A stretch of DNA of 64,000 bases from Aestuariimicrobium ganziense. GTDB lineage: Bacteria; Actinomycetota; Actinomycetes; Propionibacteriales; Propionibacteriaceae. The stretch is from NCBI RefSeq assembly GCF_015352975.1, contig NZ_JACYIZ010000005.1:62001-126000 (forward strand). The letters are read 5' to 3'. Positions 31,998-40,559 of this stretch are shown one piece after another. The notes beneath the pieces were generated by a model. That model was given only the letters and a program-made list of their open reading frames with translations, was not told the origin of the DNA and did no database searches. Numbering within the stretch: position 1 is the first letter of the stretch; each line of letters starts with the position of its first letter. Both the position numbers and the translations under genes were made by a program.

Positions 31998-34481
31998 CGA
32001 CCGCTCGCGCAGTCGGACGAGGCGGTCGAGCTTCGCGCGGGCGTCGACCAGTTCCCGGCGCACCGGGGCAGCCAGGTCGCCGCGGGCGAGCACCCGGTCG
32101 AAGGCGGCCAGGGTCTGCGGTGTGGCATGCCCCCACGGCACGCTGCCGGCGACCACCCGCTGCAGCGTCCAGCCACCGCGGAACTCGGCGCTGGCGGCCA
32201 TGCCCTCGAGCCACGGCTCGACCAGGTCAGCGGTGAACTCGTCCTGACCGGGAAGGAACAGTCCCTCGGCGATGGCCAGCAGCACCGCATTGCTGGCGTC
32301 CCGGTCGTGCAGCAGCACCTCGAGCGCCGCACGTTTGGCACCGGCGTCGGGGCGGGATGCCCGGGCGGTGGTCGCTGCCAGGTCGCCGGCCGAGGTCGGG
32401 TCTCGGCGCAGTTCGTCGTCGACCAGTCCGGGCTCAGCGCCCAGCTGTTGCAGCCGCCTGACCGCCAGCCAGCGCAGTTCCTGGTCGAGCTCACGGCCCT
32501 GGGGCAGCCGATCGCCTGCCAGCCAGTCGCCCAGCAGGCCGGTGTCCGAGCTGGTGGCGAGCAACAGCCGCCATGCGATCAGTTGCAGGTCCGATCCCGG
32601 GGCTGCGTCGTCCAGTCGCCGCAGCGCCACTCGCGCCAGCGCCTGCTGCCGCAGGTCCCGGTGCTCGGGTCGAGCGGCGCGTCCGGCCAAGCCCTGGGCG
32701 AACTCGGCCAGCTGGACGAACAGCACCGGCTCGTCCTCGCTGGTCAGGGTATCGAGGATGATCCTGAAGGCGGCGCCCGAGTCGAGGTCGGCGTGCCTGA
32801 TGCCGTCGCGCAGGGCGTTGAGGATGACCACCCGGACCATCGGGTCGTCGATGCCCGCCCAAGCCGGCACCCGCCAGTCGGCCAACCTGATCCGGGCCCA
32901 GGTCTGGTCAGCCGCGTCGGGGACGAGGACCATCGGCTCAGGCCTCTCCCCCACCAGGCCGAAGGCCGCAGGCTCGAGGGCGACCGGCTCGTCGGCGACC
33001 TCGGCGCTCACGCGGACGAGCTCTCGTCCGTCTGCTGTCAGGGCAGCGACCTGCACCGCGTGCGGGCGCCACCGGGGTGCCGACTCGGGCGCCTCGCGAA
33101 CCAGACGCACGACGCAGTCGGGATCGGCCTCGACCCGCAGCAGGTCGAGGCCGCTGGTGCGCAGCCAGACGTCGACCCAGCGGTCGAGGTCGTCGACTCC
33201 GGCGCGCGTCCACGATGCGAACAGGTCTGCGGCCGTGGCGTTGCCCCCGGCGTGACCGGTGATGTGGTCACGCAGTCCGGCCAGGAACACCTCGTCACCC
33301 ACCCGGGCTGCGAGTTGGCCGAGCAGCGCAGCTCCCTTGGCGTAGGAGATCCCGTCGAAGTTCGCCAGGGCTGCCTGGGTGTCGGCGGCACCGTTGCCGG
33401 CCACCGGGTGGGTGCTGGGAGCCTGGTCGGCCTCGTGCCCCCAGGCCTTGCGCGCACCGAACGAGATCCGCGGGCGGTAGTGGGTGCGCTCCTCGAGCAC
33501 CCGTCCGGCCAGGTGCTCGGCGAACGACTCGTTGAGCCACAGGTCGTCCCACCACGCCATGGTGACCAGGTCGCCGAACCACTGGTGGGCCAGTTCGTGG
33601 GCGATGGTGTTGGCTCGGGCCTGCACCTGTTCGCTCGAGGCAGCGCCGCGAAACAGCATCTGCTCGCGGAACAGCACGCACCCGGGCTTCTCCATCGCGC
33701 CGGCGTTGAAGTCGGGCACGAACACCTGCGCGTAGTCGCCGTAGGCGTAGCGCACCCCGAACAGGTCGTGGAACCCGTCGAAGCTGGTGGCGGTGACCGC
33801 GAGCACGTCGTCGGCGTGGCGGTGCAACTGTTCGGCCATCGAGCGCCTGGCCAGCACCTCGAGCCTGATGCCGTCGTGCTCGCCGGCGACCACCTGCCAC
33901 GGTCCGGCGACCACGGTGACCAGGTAGCTGGCCAGCGGTTCTGGCTGGCGCCAGTGCCAGTAGGTGGGCCCGAGTTGCTCGACCGGCCCGTTGCCGCGCA
34001 CGATCCAGGTCGGGTCGGGGGTGTGCACCGTCATGTCGACGCCGAACTTGAGGTCGGGCTGGTCGAAGCAGGCGAACCAGCGTGGCGCCGCGTCGAGGAA
34101 GCTCATCGCGTACAGGTGCACCGCGCCGTCGGCCGGGTCGACGTGGCGGTGCAGGCCCTCGCCGTCGTGGGAGTAGTCCATCACCGCCTGCACCGCCAAG
34201 CGGTTGTCGGCGGCGAGGTCGTCCAGCCTCAGCCGTCGACCAGACAGCGCCGACGGGTCGAGCGGACGTTGATTCAGCTCGGCGCCCACGAGCGTGCGGC
34301 AGTCGACGTCGACGAAGGTGGACGAACCAACCTCAGCAGGGAAGGCCCAGGTTGCGGTCGAGGTGAAGTCGTCGTCGCGAAGGTCAAGGACGAGGTCGAC
34401 GTGGGCCGGGCTGGGCACCTGCCCACCCCACAGCACCCGTGCGCGGGCAGCGGCCTCGTCGGCAGTCAGCGGCTGTGCCAT
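31986..34481 (-). CDS. pepN: Aminopeptidase N (M1 family)
   Basis: This 831-residue metallopeptidase has zinc motif HELAHQWFGD with H295 and H299, third ligand E318 (LNESFAEH), and a C-terminal ERAP1-like helical domain, a full actinobacterial PepN layout. The substrate-recognition box that usually reads GAMEN is GAMEK (261-265), an uncommon change at the residue next to the catalytic Glu. It removes N-terminal residues from peptides in the cytosol. The ATG at 34481 overlaps the PfkB stop (TGATG) with GGAG just upstream; a GTG three codons earlier is the alternative. Confidence 0.9.
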   Translation of the reverse strand: MAQPLTADEAAARARVLWGGQVPSPAHVDLVLDLRDDDFTSTATWAFPAEVGSSTFVDVDCRTLVGAELNQRPLDPSALSGRRLRLDDLAADNRLAVQAVMDYSHDGEGLHRHVDPADGAVHLYAMSFLDAAPRWFACFDQPDLKFGVDMTVHTPDPTWIVRGNGPVEQLGPTYWHWRQPEPLASYLVTVVAGPWQVVAGEHDGIRLEVLARRSMAEQLHRHADDVLAVTATSFDGFHDLFGVRYAYGDYAQVFVPDFNAGAMEKPGCVLFREQMLFRGAASSEQVQARANTIAHELAHQWFGDLVTMAWWDDLWLNESFAEHLAGRVLEERTHYRPRISFGARKAWGHEADQAPSTHPVAGNGAADTQAALANFDGISYAKGAALLGQLAARVGDEVFLAGLRDHITGHAGGNATAADLFASWTRAGVDDLDRWVDVWLRTSGLDLLRVEADPDCVVRLVREAPESAPRWRPHAVQVAALTADGRELVRVSAEVADEPVALEPAAFGLVGERPEPMVLVPDAADQTWARIRLADWRVPAWAGIDDPMVRVVILNALRDGIRHADLDSGAAFRIILDTLTSEDEPVLFVQLAEFAQGLAGRAARPEHRDLRQQALARVALRRLDDAAPGSDLQLIAWRLLLATSSDTGLLGDWLAGDRLPQGRELDQELRWLAVRRLQQLGAEPGLVDDELRRDPTSAGDLAATTARASRPDAGAKRAALEVLLHDRDASNAVLLAIAEGLFLPGQDEFTADLVEPWLEGMAASAEFRGGWTLQRVVAGSVPWGHATPQTLAAFDRVLARGDLAAPVRRELVDARAKLDRLVRLRERSSAD

Positions 34482-35467
34482 CAACTCCACGCACCATGGG
34501 TCGAGATCTCGGACAGGAAGTCGTACTGCTCGACCAGCGGATCGTCGCGGTTGAGTTGGTCGTGCCAGATGCGCAGTTCACCCAGGGTCGGGCTGGTGGT
34601 GGCAGAGCCGGGTCGCTGCACGGTCAGTCCGCTGACCAGGACGGCGAAGCGGATCTTGCGCTCCAGCGTCCACCCGGCCACCAGACCTGCGGCCAGACCA
34701 GCCCCGAAGACGTCGCCGGCACCACTGGCGTCGACGAACCTGCCGGGGATCGCGGGCACCCGCACCCGCTCCCCGGTACGCCGGTCGGCCGCCATTGCAC
34801 CATCGCCGCCCAGCGTGATGACCGCGAGCGGCACGTGGTCGAGCAGTGCGTCCAGTGCCCGCTCGGGATCGTCGCTGCGGGTGTAGTGCAGGGCCTCGGT
34901 CAGGTTGGGGGTGAAGGCGTGGCAGTGGCGCAGGTCGGGCAGCCGGTCGAGGTCCCAGCGACCGCTCTCGTCCCAGCCGACCGACCCGATCACCAACCCA
35001 CCTGACGCGCCGGCGGCCATGAGCCACGGCATCGTGAACGGTTGCAGGTGGGCGATCACCACGCGCGCAGCAGGCGGGGTCTGCTGGCGCAACACGCACC
35101 GTCCGGGGTGCGGGGTCTCGGCGGTGACCATGGTGCGGTCGCCGTGGTAGTTGAGGATCACCGTCAACGGGGTCTGCCAGCCCTCGTGCACCAGGCAGCC
35201 GTCGGTGTCGATGCCCTCCTGCCGGAGCCTGACCAGTGATCCCTGGCCGACCACGTCGTCGCCGACGTCGCTGACCATGGCCGTGCGCAGGCCCAACCTC
35301 GCCGAGGCGATCGAGGCGTTCGCGATGCCCCCGGGCACGCTGAGGTAGGCGGCGGTGCGGTGCTCACAGCCCAACGACAGGCCGTCGTCCGGCAGGCCCG
35401 AGAAGATCATGTCGTTGAAGTAGAGCCCGTGGCAGGCGACGTCGTGGCGGTGGCCGACGGTGGCCAT
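34481..35467 (-). CDS. PfkB-family carbohydrate kinase
   Basis: The protein has 328 residues. N-terminal motif PGGIANASIASARLG (45-59) and C-terminal DASGAGDVFGAG (246-257, catalytic D252) define a ribokinase-like sugar kinase. It phosphorylates a sugar hydroxyl with ATP, but the substrate cannot be inferred. GAGGAGG lies 9 nt before the ATG at 35467. It is divergent from the GH4 glycosidase gene and translationally coupled to pepN. A role in the amino-sugar or beta-glucoside route with nanE and the GH4 enzyme is plausible but unproven. Confidence 0.8.
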   Translation of the reverse strand: MATVGHRHDVACHGLYFNDMIFSGLPDDGLSLGCEHRTAAYLSVPGGIANASIASARLGLRTAMVSDVGDDVVGQGSLVRLRQEGIDTDGCLVHEGWQTPLTVILNYHGDRTMVTAETPHPGRCVLRQQTPPAARVVIAHLQPFTMPWLMAAGASGGLVIGSVGWDESGRWDLDRLPDLRHCHAFTPNLTEALHYTRSDDPERALDALLDHVPLAVITLGGDGAMAADRRTGERVRVPAIPGRFVDASGAGDVFGAGLAAGLVAGWTLERKIRFAVLVSGLTVQRPGSATTSPTLGELRIWHDQLNRDDPLVEQYDFLSEISTHGAWS

Positions 35468-35542
35468 GGCTTGAACCTCCTCGTTCGCGGCGCGGCGCAC
35501 TCACGATAGCGTCGTCGGTGATGCCGACGAGAGGGGCCTGAG

Positions 35543-36895
35543 GTGATCCTGACCATCCTGGGTGGTGGTGGCTTCCGGGTGCCGCTGGTGCACCAGGCCC
35601 TGTTGGACGACCCTGACTCGAACCGGGTGACCCACCTGCGGTTGTTCGACACCGATGCCCCACGGCTGCGGGCGGTGGCGGCGGTGTGCGCCGAGCAGGC
35701 GGCGGCCTCGTCCTCGCCCGGCATCGAGGTGTCGCTGCACACCGACCTGGCCGAGGCGGTCACCGGGACAGACTTCGTGTTCTCCGCGATCCGCGTGGGA
35801 GGGCTGGCCGGACGAGCGTGCGACGAGGCGATCCCCCTGCGGCACGGGGTGATCGGACAGGAGACCGTCGGCGCCGGCGGCATCAGCTACGCCCTGCGCA
35901 CGCTGCCCGTGGTCGAGCGGCTGGGGCGTGAGATCGCCCGGCTGGCACCCGAGGCCTGGCTGATCTCGTTCACCAACCCGGCCGGCATGGTGACCGAGGC
36001 GCTGGCTCCGATCCTGGGTGAGCGGGTGGTGGGGATCTGTGACTCTCCGGTCGGTCTGGCCAGGCGGGCGATCGCGGCCTCGGGTGTGGGGCGCGAGGAC
36101 CGGGAGCGGGTCGAACTGGACTACGTCGGCCTCAACCACCTGGGCTGGGTGACCGGGCTGCAGCTTGATGGACGCGACCTGCTGCCCGGGCTGATGGCCG
36201 ACGCCAAGGCGCTGGGTTCGTTCGAGGAGGGACGCCTGTTCGGGCCCGACTGGCTGCAGGCACTGGGTCACCTGCCCAATGAGTACCTGCACCACTACTA
36301 CTTCACCCGCGAGGCGCTGGCGGCCGACCGTTCGGCACAGGCCAGCCGGGCGCAGGTGATCCTCGAGCAGCAGCGCGCGTTCTACGGTGTGGACGACCCG
36401 TCGTCGTCGGGCGCCTGGCAGCGCTGGGAGACCTGCCGGATGGCTCGCGAGACCACCTACATGGCCAGCAACCGCGAGGCGGCCGGCAGCTTCGAGCGTG
36501 ACCCGGACGACCTGACCGGCGGCGGGTACGACCGGATCGCGCTGCAGATCATGCACGCCATCGCCCACGATCGTCCGGCGAGGTTGGTGCTCAACCGGCC
36601 CAATGCCGGCCGGGTGACCAGCGTGGACGACGACGCGGTGATCGAAGCCCCGTGCCTGGTCGACGGTACGGGGATCCAGCCGCTGCCGATCGGTGAGATC
36701 CCGGCGCACGGGGTGGGGCTGGTGCAGCAGGTGAAGAACGTCGAACGGACGACGATCGAGGCAGCCCGCGCCGGTGACCGGACGCTGGCGTGGAGGGCGC
36801 TGGCCCTGCACCCGTTGGTCGACTCGGTGACCGTGGCGAAGCGACTGCTGGACGACCTGTTGGACGAGGTGCCCGGTCTGGAATACCTGCGCTGA
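35543..36895 (+). CDS. GH4 family 6-phospho-beta-glucosidase
   Basis: This 450-residue GH4 protein needs NAD+ and Mn2+. An N-terminal Rossmann start ILGGGGFRVP (5-14) is followed by FTNPAGM (143-149), the metal-binding Cys166 in GICDSP and NHLGW (198-202). The EamA-like or signal features of exported enzymes are absent, so it is cytosolic. It would hydrolyse 6-phospho-beta-glucosides made by PTS uptake, although no PTS genes are in the window. An alpha-specific member is the main alternative. A GTG start follows a GAGG-rich stretch. Confidence 0.82.
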   Translation: MILTILGGGGFRVPLVHQALLDDPDSNRVTHLRLFDTDAPRLRAVAAVCAEQAAASSSPGIEVSLHTDLAEAVTGTDFVFSAIRVGGLAGRACDEAIPLRHGVIGQETVGAGGISYALRTLPVVERLGREIARLAPEAWLISFTNPAGMVTEALAPILGERVVGICDSPVGLARRAIAASGVGREDRERVELDYVGLNHLGWVTGLQLDGRDLLPGLMADAKALGSFEEGRLFGPDWLQALGHLPNEYLHHYYFTREALAADRSAQASRAQVILEQQRAFYGVDDPSSSGAWQRWETCRMARETTYMASNREAAGSFERDPDDLTGGGYDRIALQIMHAIAHDRPARLVLNRPNAGRVTSVDDDAVIEAPCLVDGTGIQPLPIGEIPAHGVGLVQQVKNVERTTIEAARAGDRTLAWRALALHPLVDSVTVAKRLLDDLLDEVPGLEYLR

Positions 36896-36921
36896 TCCCG
36901 GCGTCGCCGCTCGAGGACTGA

Positions 36922-37332
36922 CTACTCCGCCACGGTGATGCCCAGGGCCCGCAAGAGCGCGAGCTCGGCATCGATGTCCACATGACGCGAGCCGTCGTCC
37001 AGCATCACCGCCCAGCCGACCGGGTCACCCGGCAGCCGCTCCAGCGACACGAACCGCTCCCCCAGCAGGTCGCGCAACTGGTGCTCCCAGGGCAACCAGA
37101 CCGCACGCTCCAAGCCGATGCTGTCCAGCGCCCACTCGGTGGTGCCGTTGAAGCGGATCAGTGACCCGGTGGGCAGGTTGTGCACCTCGATGGTCATGTC
37201 GGCGACCACGAAGACATCGTCCAGGTCGATCGCGTCGGCCACCATGAAGCGGTCCCCGTTGACCGGGGCCCACGGGCGTCCCTGCTCCCGCAGCAAGTCA
37301 CGCAGGGCGATGGCCTGGTCGCGGGTGATCAT
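36922..37332 (-). CDS. Conserved actinobacterial protein of unknown function (136 aa)
   Basis: The protein has 136 residues, with no membrane segment and no metal motif. The pattern WAPVNGDRFMVAD, then VFVVADMTIEVHNL, then RFNGTTEWALDS and VWLPWEHQLRDLL recalls a small actinobacterial family sometimes labelled pilus assembly protein CpaE without basis. No catalytic residues are evident. It is divergent from the Eis-type gene (82 nt). TAGGGT lies 7 nt before the ATG, so it has its own leaderless-type promoter. It is real by codon usage and conservation; the function is unknown. Confidence 0.7.
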   Translation of the reverse strand: MITRDQAIALRDLLREQGRPWAPVNGDRFMVADAIDLDDVFVVADMTIEVHNLPTGSLIRFNGTTEWALDSIGLERAVWLPWEHQLRDLLGERFVSLERLPGDPVGWAVMLDDGSRHVDIDAELALLRALGITVAE

Positions 37333-37339
37333 GTCGTCC

Positions 37340-37345
37340 ACCCTA
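37340..37345 (-). promoter_or_regulatory. Putative -10 for the 136-aa protein gene
   Basis: It reads TAGGGT on the minus strand, 7 nt before the ATG at 37332. Confidence 0.35.
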
Positions 37346-37400
37346 CGAAGTGGGGGCAACTCACGCAGGAACCGGTTCGCGTCGCCTCTCGAACGGCAAG

Positions 37401-37406
37401 TAGCGT
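37401..37406 (+). promoter_or_regulatory. Putative -10 for the eis-like gene
   Basis: TAGCGT lies 7 nt before the ATG at 37414. Confidence 0.35.
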
Positions 37407-37413
37407 GGGCGCC

Positions 37414-38619
37414 ATGGCTCCCGAGATCCGCCCGCTCACCCCCGACGATGCCGAGGCGTCGCGGCGTCTGGGTTGGGAGGCCTTCGGCCTGCCGGCCAAG
37501 CTGCCCAAGAAGCCCGCGGTGCTCGAGACCGCGGGACACACCTGGCTGGGCGCGTTCGAGGGTGGGCAGTTGCTGGGACGACTGGTCGGTCTGGAGCACG
37601 AGAGCGCCTTCGGCGGGGTGTTCCTGCCCAGCGTCGGCATCGCGGGTGTGACGGTCGGCAACGAGCACCGCTCGGCCGGGCTGTTGCGTCCGTTGTTCAC
37701 AGCGTTGCTCAGCGATGCCCGCGCACACGGGGTGGCGGTCTCGACGCTGTACCCGAGTGCCCCAGGCATCTACCGCGGGGCAGGCTACGAGGCGATCGCC
37801 ACCAGTGGACAGGCCACGCTGCCCACCTCGGCGCTGGCTCGGCTGCGCGTCCCGGCGGGGATCACGCTTCGTCGAGCGGGCAATGACGACGTGACAGGGG
37901 TGCATGAGCTCTACCACGAGTGGGCGCTGGCGCAGAACGGACCGCTGGCCCACCGCGGTGTGCTGTACGAGACCAAGCCGAGCAAGTGGCTCAAGGAGTT
38001 CACCGGCGTGACGCTGGCCGAGGACGGCGACGGCGTCCTGCAGGGCTACTTGGCGTGGCACCGCGGGGACGCGTCCGACAGCCGACTCGACATCGAGGAG
38101 TTCCACTGGCGGACCCCCGATGCGGCCACCGCACTGCTGGCCATGCTGGCGACCAACGCGCCGGTCACCGGCAGCGTGCGATTCGCCACCTCGGGCAACG
38201 ACCCCCTGCGCCTGGTGCTGCCCTCGGCGCACTGGACCGTCGAGCACCATGCCCCCTACATGCTCAAGGTGGTCGACCTGCGAGCCGCCCTCACCGAGCG
38301 GCTCTGGCCCGAGGGTGTCGACGTCGAGTTGCCGTTCCGGGTGGTGGACGACCTGCTCGAGGCCAACAACGGCGACTGGAAGCTGCGCATCGAGGACGGC
38401 CACCCCTGGCTCACCCGGATCGGGAAGACCGGTTCACACCCCAGCCGGGTCGTCCCGCTCGAGATGGGGTCGCGAGGGCTGGCGGCCCTCTACGCGGGGG
38501 CCCAGACTGCGACGAGCTTGCGCACCGCGGGGCTGGTCTGGGGTGGTGACCCCGCCCGCGACCTGACCTGGTCGGTCGCCTTCGGTGGACGAGCCGTGCA
38601 CATCCGCGACACCTTCTGA
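37414..38619 (+). CDS. eis: Eis-family GNAT N-acetyltransferase
   Basis: The protein has 401 residues, with tandem GNAT-like domains plus a C-terminal sterol-carrier-like domain, the Eis architecture. The acetyl-CoA loop is at about 75-100 (IAGVTVGNEHRSAGLLRPLF). A YPSAPGIYRGAGY segment (about 113-125) aligns with the region bearing the catalytic Tyr, and the chain ends in Phe, as in mycobacterial Eis, where the terminal carboxylate takes part in catalysis. Mycobacterial Eis acetylates aminoglycosides at several amines and also host protein lysine; the substrate here is unknown. The symbol is by family resemblance. Confidence 0.8.
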   Translation: MAPEIRPLTPDDAEASRRLGWEAFGLPAKLPKKPAVLETAGHTWLGAFEGGQLLGRLVGLEHESAFGGVFLPSVGIAGVTVGNEHRSAGLLRPLFTALLSDARAHGVAVSTLYPSAPGIYRGAGYEAIATSGQATLPTSALARLRVPAGITLRRAGNDDVTGVHELYHEWALAQNGPLAHRGVLYETKPSKWLKEFTGVTLAEDGDGVLQGYLAWHRGDASDSRLDIEEFHWRTPDAATALLAMLATNAPVTGSVRFATSGNDPLRLVLPSAHWTVEHHAPYMLKVVDLRAALTERLWPEGVDVELPFRVVDDLLEANNGDWKLRIEDGHPWLTRIGKTGSHPSRVVPLEMGSRGLAALYAGAQTATSLRTAGLVWGGDPARDLTWSVAFGGRAVHIRDTF

Positions 38620-38628
38620 GCAGGTGGC

Positions 38629-38660
38629 GCTGGGGTTCGAGACACGCTCGCGCCTCACCA
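38629..38660. repeat. Dispersed intergenic repeat, copy B
   Basis: The core TTCGAGACACGCTCG is followed by CGCCTCACCACC, between convergent eis-like and sppA genes. It resembles the copies at 13727-13770 and 40512-40550. Confidence 0.4.
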
Positions 38661-38675
38661 CCGCATTCCCCCGCA

Positions 38676-40406
38676 TCAGGCCTTGATCGTGATGCTCCAG
38701 GGCAGCGACAACGGCCCGGTCACCCCGGCCAGGGCCCGCTCGAGTCCCAGCGCCGCGATGCCGCGCTGCAGCAGCGCGTCCACCGGGTCGGTCGGCACCC
38801 ACAGCCCGCCACCGACGGCCTGCGACTCTGTGCTGTCGGCGGGGCGAACCCGGTCGAGCAGCCCCAGTTGCGGGATCGCCCGCACGTGGGCCCGGTCGCG
38901 GTCGAGGCCGGCGAGCTCGCAGACGCGGTCGAGGGCGACCGAGACGCCACCGAGGTGGTCGACCAGACCGTTCTCCTTGGCGTCGGCACCGGTCCAGACC
39001 CGGCCCCGGGCCAGACGCTCCAGGTCGGCGTGGTCCATGCCACGATCGGCCGCGGCCTTGGTGGTGAACTGCTCGTAGATGTCGTCGAGGATCCGGTTCA
39101 GCACGTGCCACTCGTCCTCGGTGAACTCACGGTCCGAGGCCATCATCTGGGCGCGGCGACCGGCGCTTCGTCCCTCGTGCTTGAGCGCCAACTTGTCCAT
39201 CAGCCCGGCGGTGACGAACTTGCCAGCCAGCACGCCGATCGAGCCGGTCAGGGTCGCCGGCTGCGCCACGATCTCGTTGGCGCCCATGGCGGCGTAGTAG
39301 CCACCCGAAGCGGCGACGGTGCTCATCACTGCCACGACAGGCCGCCCGGACTCGCGCACCTGGTGCACAGCCCGCCAGATCGTGTCGGAGGCGACCGCCG
39401 AGCCACCGGGTGAGTCGATCTTGAGCACGACCGCCTTGATCCGGTCGTCGCGGCAGGTGGCGCGCAGGTGGTCGGCGATCACGTCGCCGCCAGCCTGCGG
39501 TCCAGCAGGGCCGGCGGGGCGGCCTCGTCCGGTGACAATCGGGCCACGCAGCGACACCACACCGACGATCGGTGCCTTGCGGTCGAGCGCCTCCTTGGCG
39601 ATCTGCTTGCCGTGGGCGATGGTGTCGTAGCGGGTGACGAACTTGAGGTTCTCGCGGCTGCCGTTCCACTCCTGGTACAGGTGGGCGTAGACCTCGTCGC
39701 GGTAGCCGATGTGGTCGATCAGGCCGGCGTCGAGGGCCTGCTGCGGACTCAGCGGGGACGAATCGACCGCCTCGCGCACCTGCTCGACCGACTTGCCCCG
39801 GCGCTTGGCGATGGTGGCGACCACGTCGTCGACGATGGAGTCGGCCAGCCGCTGGGTCATCTCGCGGTTCGCCTCGGTGATCTCGGTGGCCGAGAACTGG
39901 TCGGCGGCACTCTTGTACTCGTGGCGCTGCCCGAACTGCGGCTCGACGCCACCCTTCTCGAGCAGGCCGCGCATCAGGGTGATGCCCAGGTGCACGCCGC
40001 TGATCGACAGCTCACCCGACGGCTGCAGCCAGACCTCGTGGCAGTGGGCGGCCAGCAGGTACGAGCCCAGGCCGAGCCCGAGCTCGCCGTAGGTCTGCGC
40101 CCAGGCGATGGTCGGCTTGTGCTCGCCGAACGACGCGATGGCCTCGGCCAGTTCCTGGGTCTCGGCCAGACCCAACCCCGACGGTGCGACATGGACGACC
40201 AGCCCGACCACGCGCTCGTCCTTGGCGGCATGGCGCAGGCCCTCACGCAGCACCCCGAGGGTGGCGGAGTTGATCGCCCGCAGCGCGGCCAGCGGGTTGT
40301 CGGGCGGTGATGCCAGCACACCCCGTGCCATGTCGATCTCGAGGATGGTGCGCGGCGCGGCGGTGCGGTCGCCGGTCAGGCCCTTGATCAGTCCAATCAC
40401 GTCCAT
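38676..40406 (-). CDS. sppA: Signal peptide peptidase SppA (protease IV), 67-kDa type
   Basis: This 576-residue protein has two tandem S49 domains. The catalytic Lys165 lies in the first half (HEYKSAADQF) and the Ser367 nucleophile in the second (STVAASGGYY), as in E. coli SppA. It degrades cleaved signal peptides. No N-terminal transmembrane anchor is evident (MDVIGLIKGLTGDR...), unlike the enteric enzyme, so membrane association would need another means. ATG 40406 has TACAGT 7 nt upstream. It is convergent with the eis-like gene. Confidence 0.88.
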   Translation of the reverse strand: MDVIGLIKGLTGDRTAAPRTILEIDMARGVLASPPDNPLAALRAINSATLGVLREGLRHAAKDERVVGLVVHVAPSGLGLAETQELAEAIASFGEHKPTIAWAQTYGELGLGLGSYLLAAHCHEVWLQPSGELSISGVHLGITLMRGLLEKGGVEPQFGQRHEYKSAADQFSATEITEANREMTQRLADSIVDDVVATIAKRRGKSVEQVREAVDSSPLSPQQALDAGLIDHIGYRDEVYAHLYQEWNGSRENLKFVTRYDTIAHGKQIAKEALDRKAPIVGVVSLRGPIVTGRGRPAGPAGPQAGGDVIADHLRATCRDDRIKAVVLKIDSPGGSAVASDTIWRAVHQVRESGRPVVAVMSTVAASGGYYAAMGANEIVAQPATLTGSIGVLAGKFVTAGLMDKLALKHEGRSAGRRAQMMASDREFTEDEWHVLNRILDDIYEQFTTKAAADRGMDHADLERLARGRVWTGADAKENGLVDHLGGVSVALDRVCELAGLDRDRAHVRAIPQLGLLDRVRPADSTESQAVGGGLWVPTDPVDALLQRGIAALGLERALAGVTGPLSLPWSITIKA

Positions 40407-40413
40407 GCGTTCC

Positions 40414-40419
40414 ACTGTA
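40414..40419 (-). promoter_or_regulatory. Putative -10 for sppA
   Basis: It reads TACAGT on the minus strand, 7 nt before the ATG. Confidence 0.4.
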
Positions 40420-40511
40420 GGTGGCCGCATCCACTCCCCCGCCGGACGAGCCCCCGCCTGGGGGTCGACTCAGGGGTGGCAATGCTGTGGGCGAAACCGA
40501 CTCGTCCCGGG

Positions 40512-40550
40512 GGGTGGTTTCGAGACGCTTTGCTGGCGCTCGGCGCCCAT
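40512..40550. repeat. Dispersed intergenic repeat, copy C
   Basis: The core GGTTTCGAGACGCT is followed by GGCGCTCGGCGCCCATCC in the gap between sppA and the MFS exporter. It shares the TTCGAGAC-CGCT core with the other copies. Confidence 0.35.
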
Positions 40551-40559
40551 CCAGCGGGG

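Noticed and set aside
32127..34886. Long antisense open frame (919 codons) opposite pepN
   Set aside because: The other strand encodes a complete M1 aminopeptidase; the antisense product is low-complexity and featureless.
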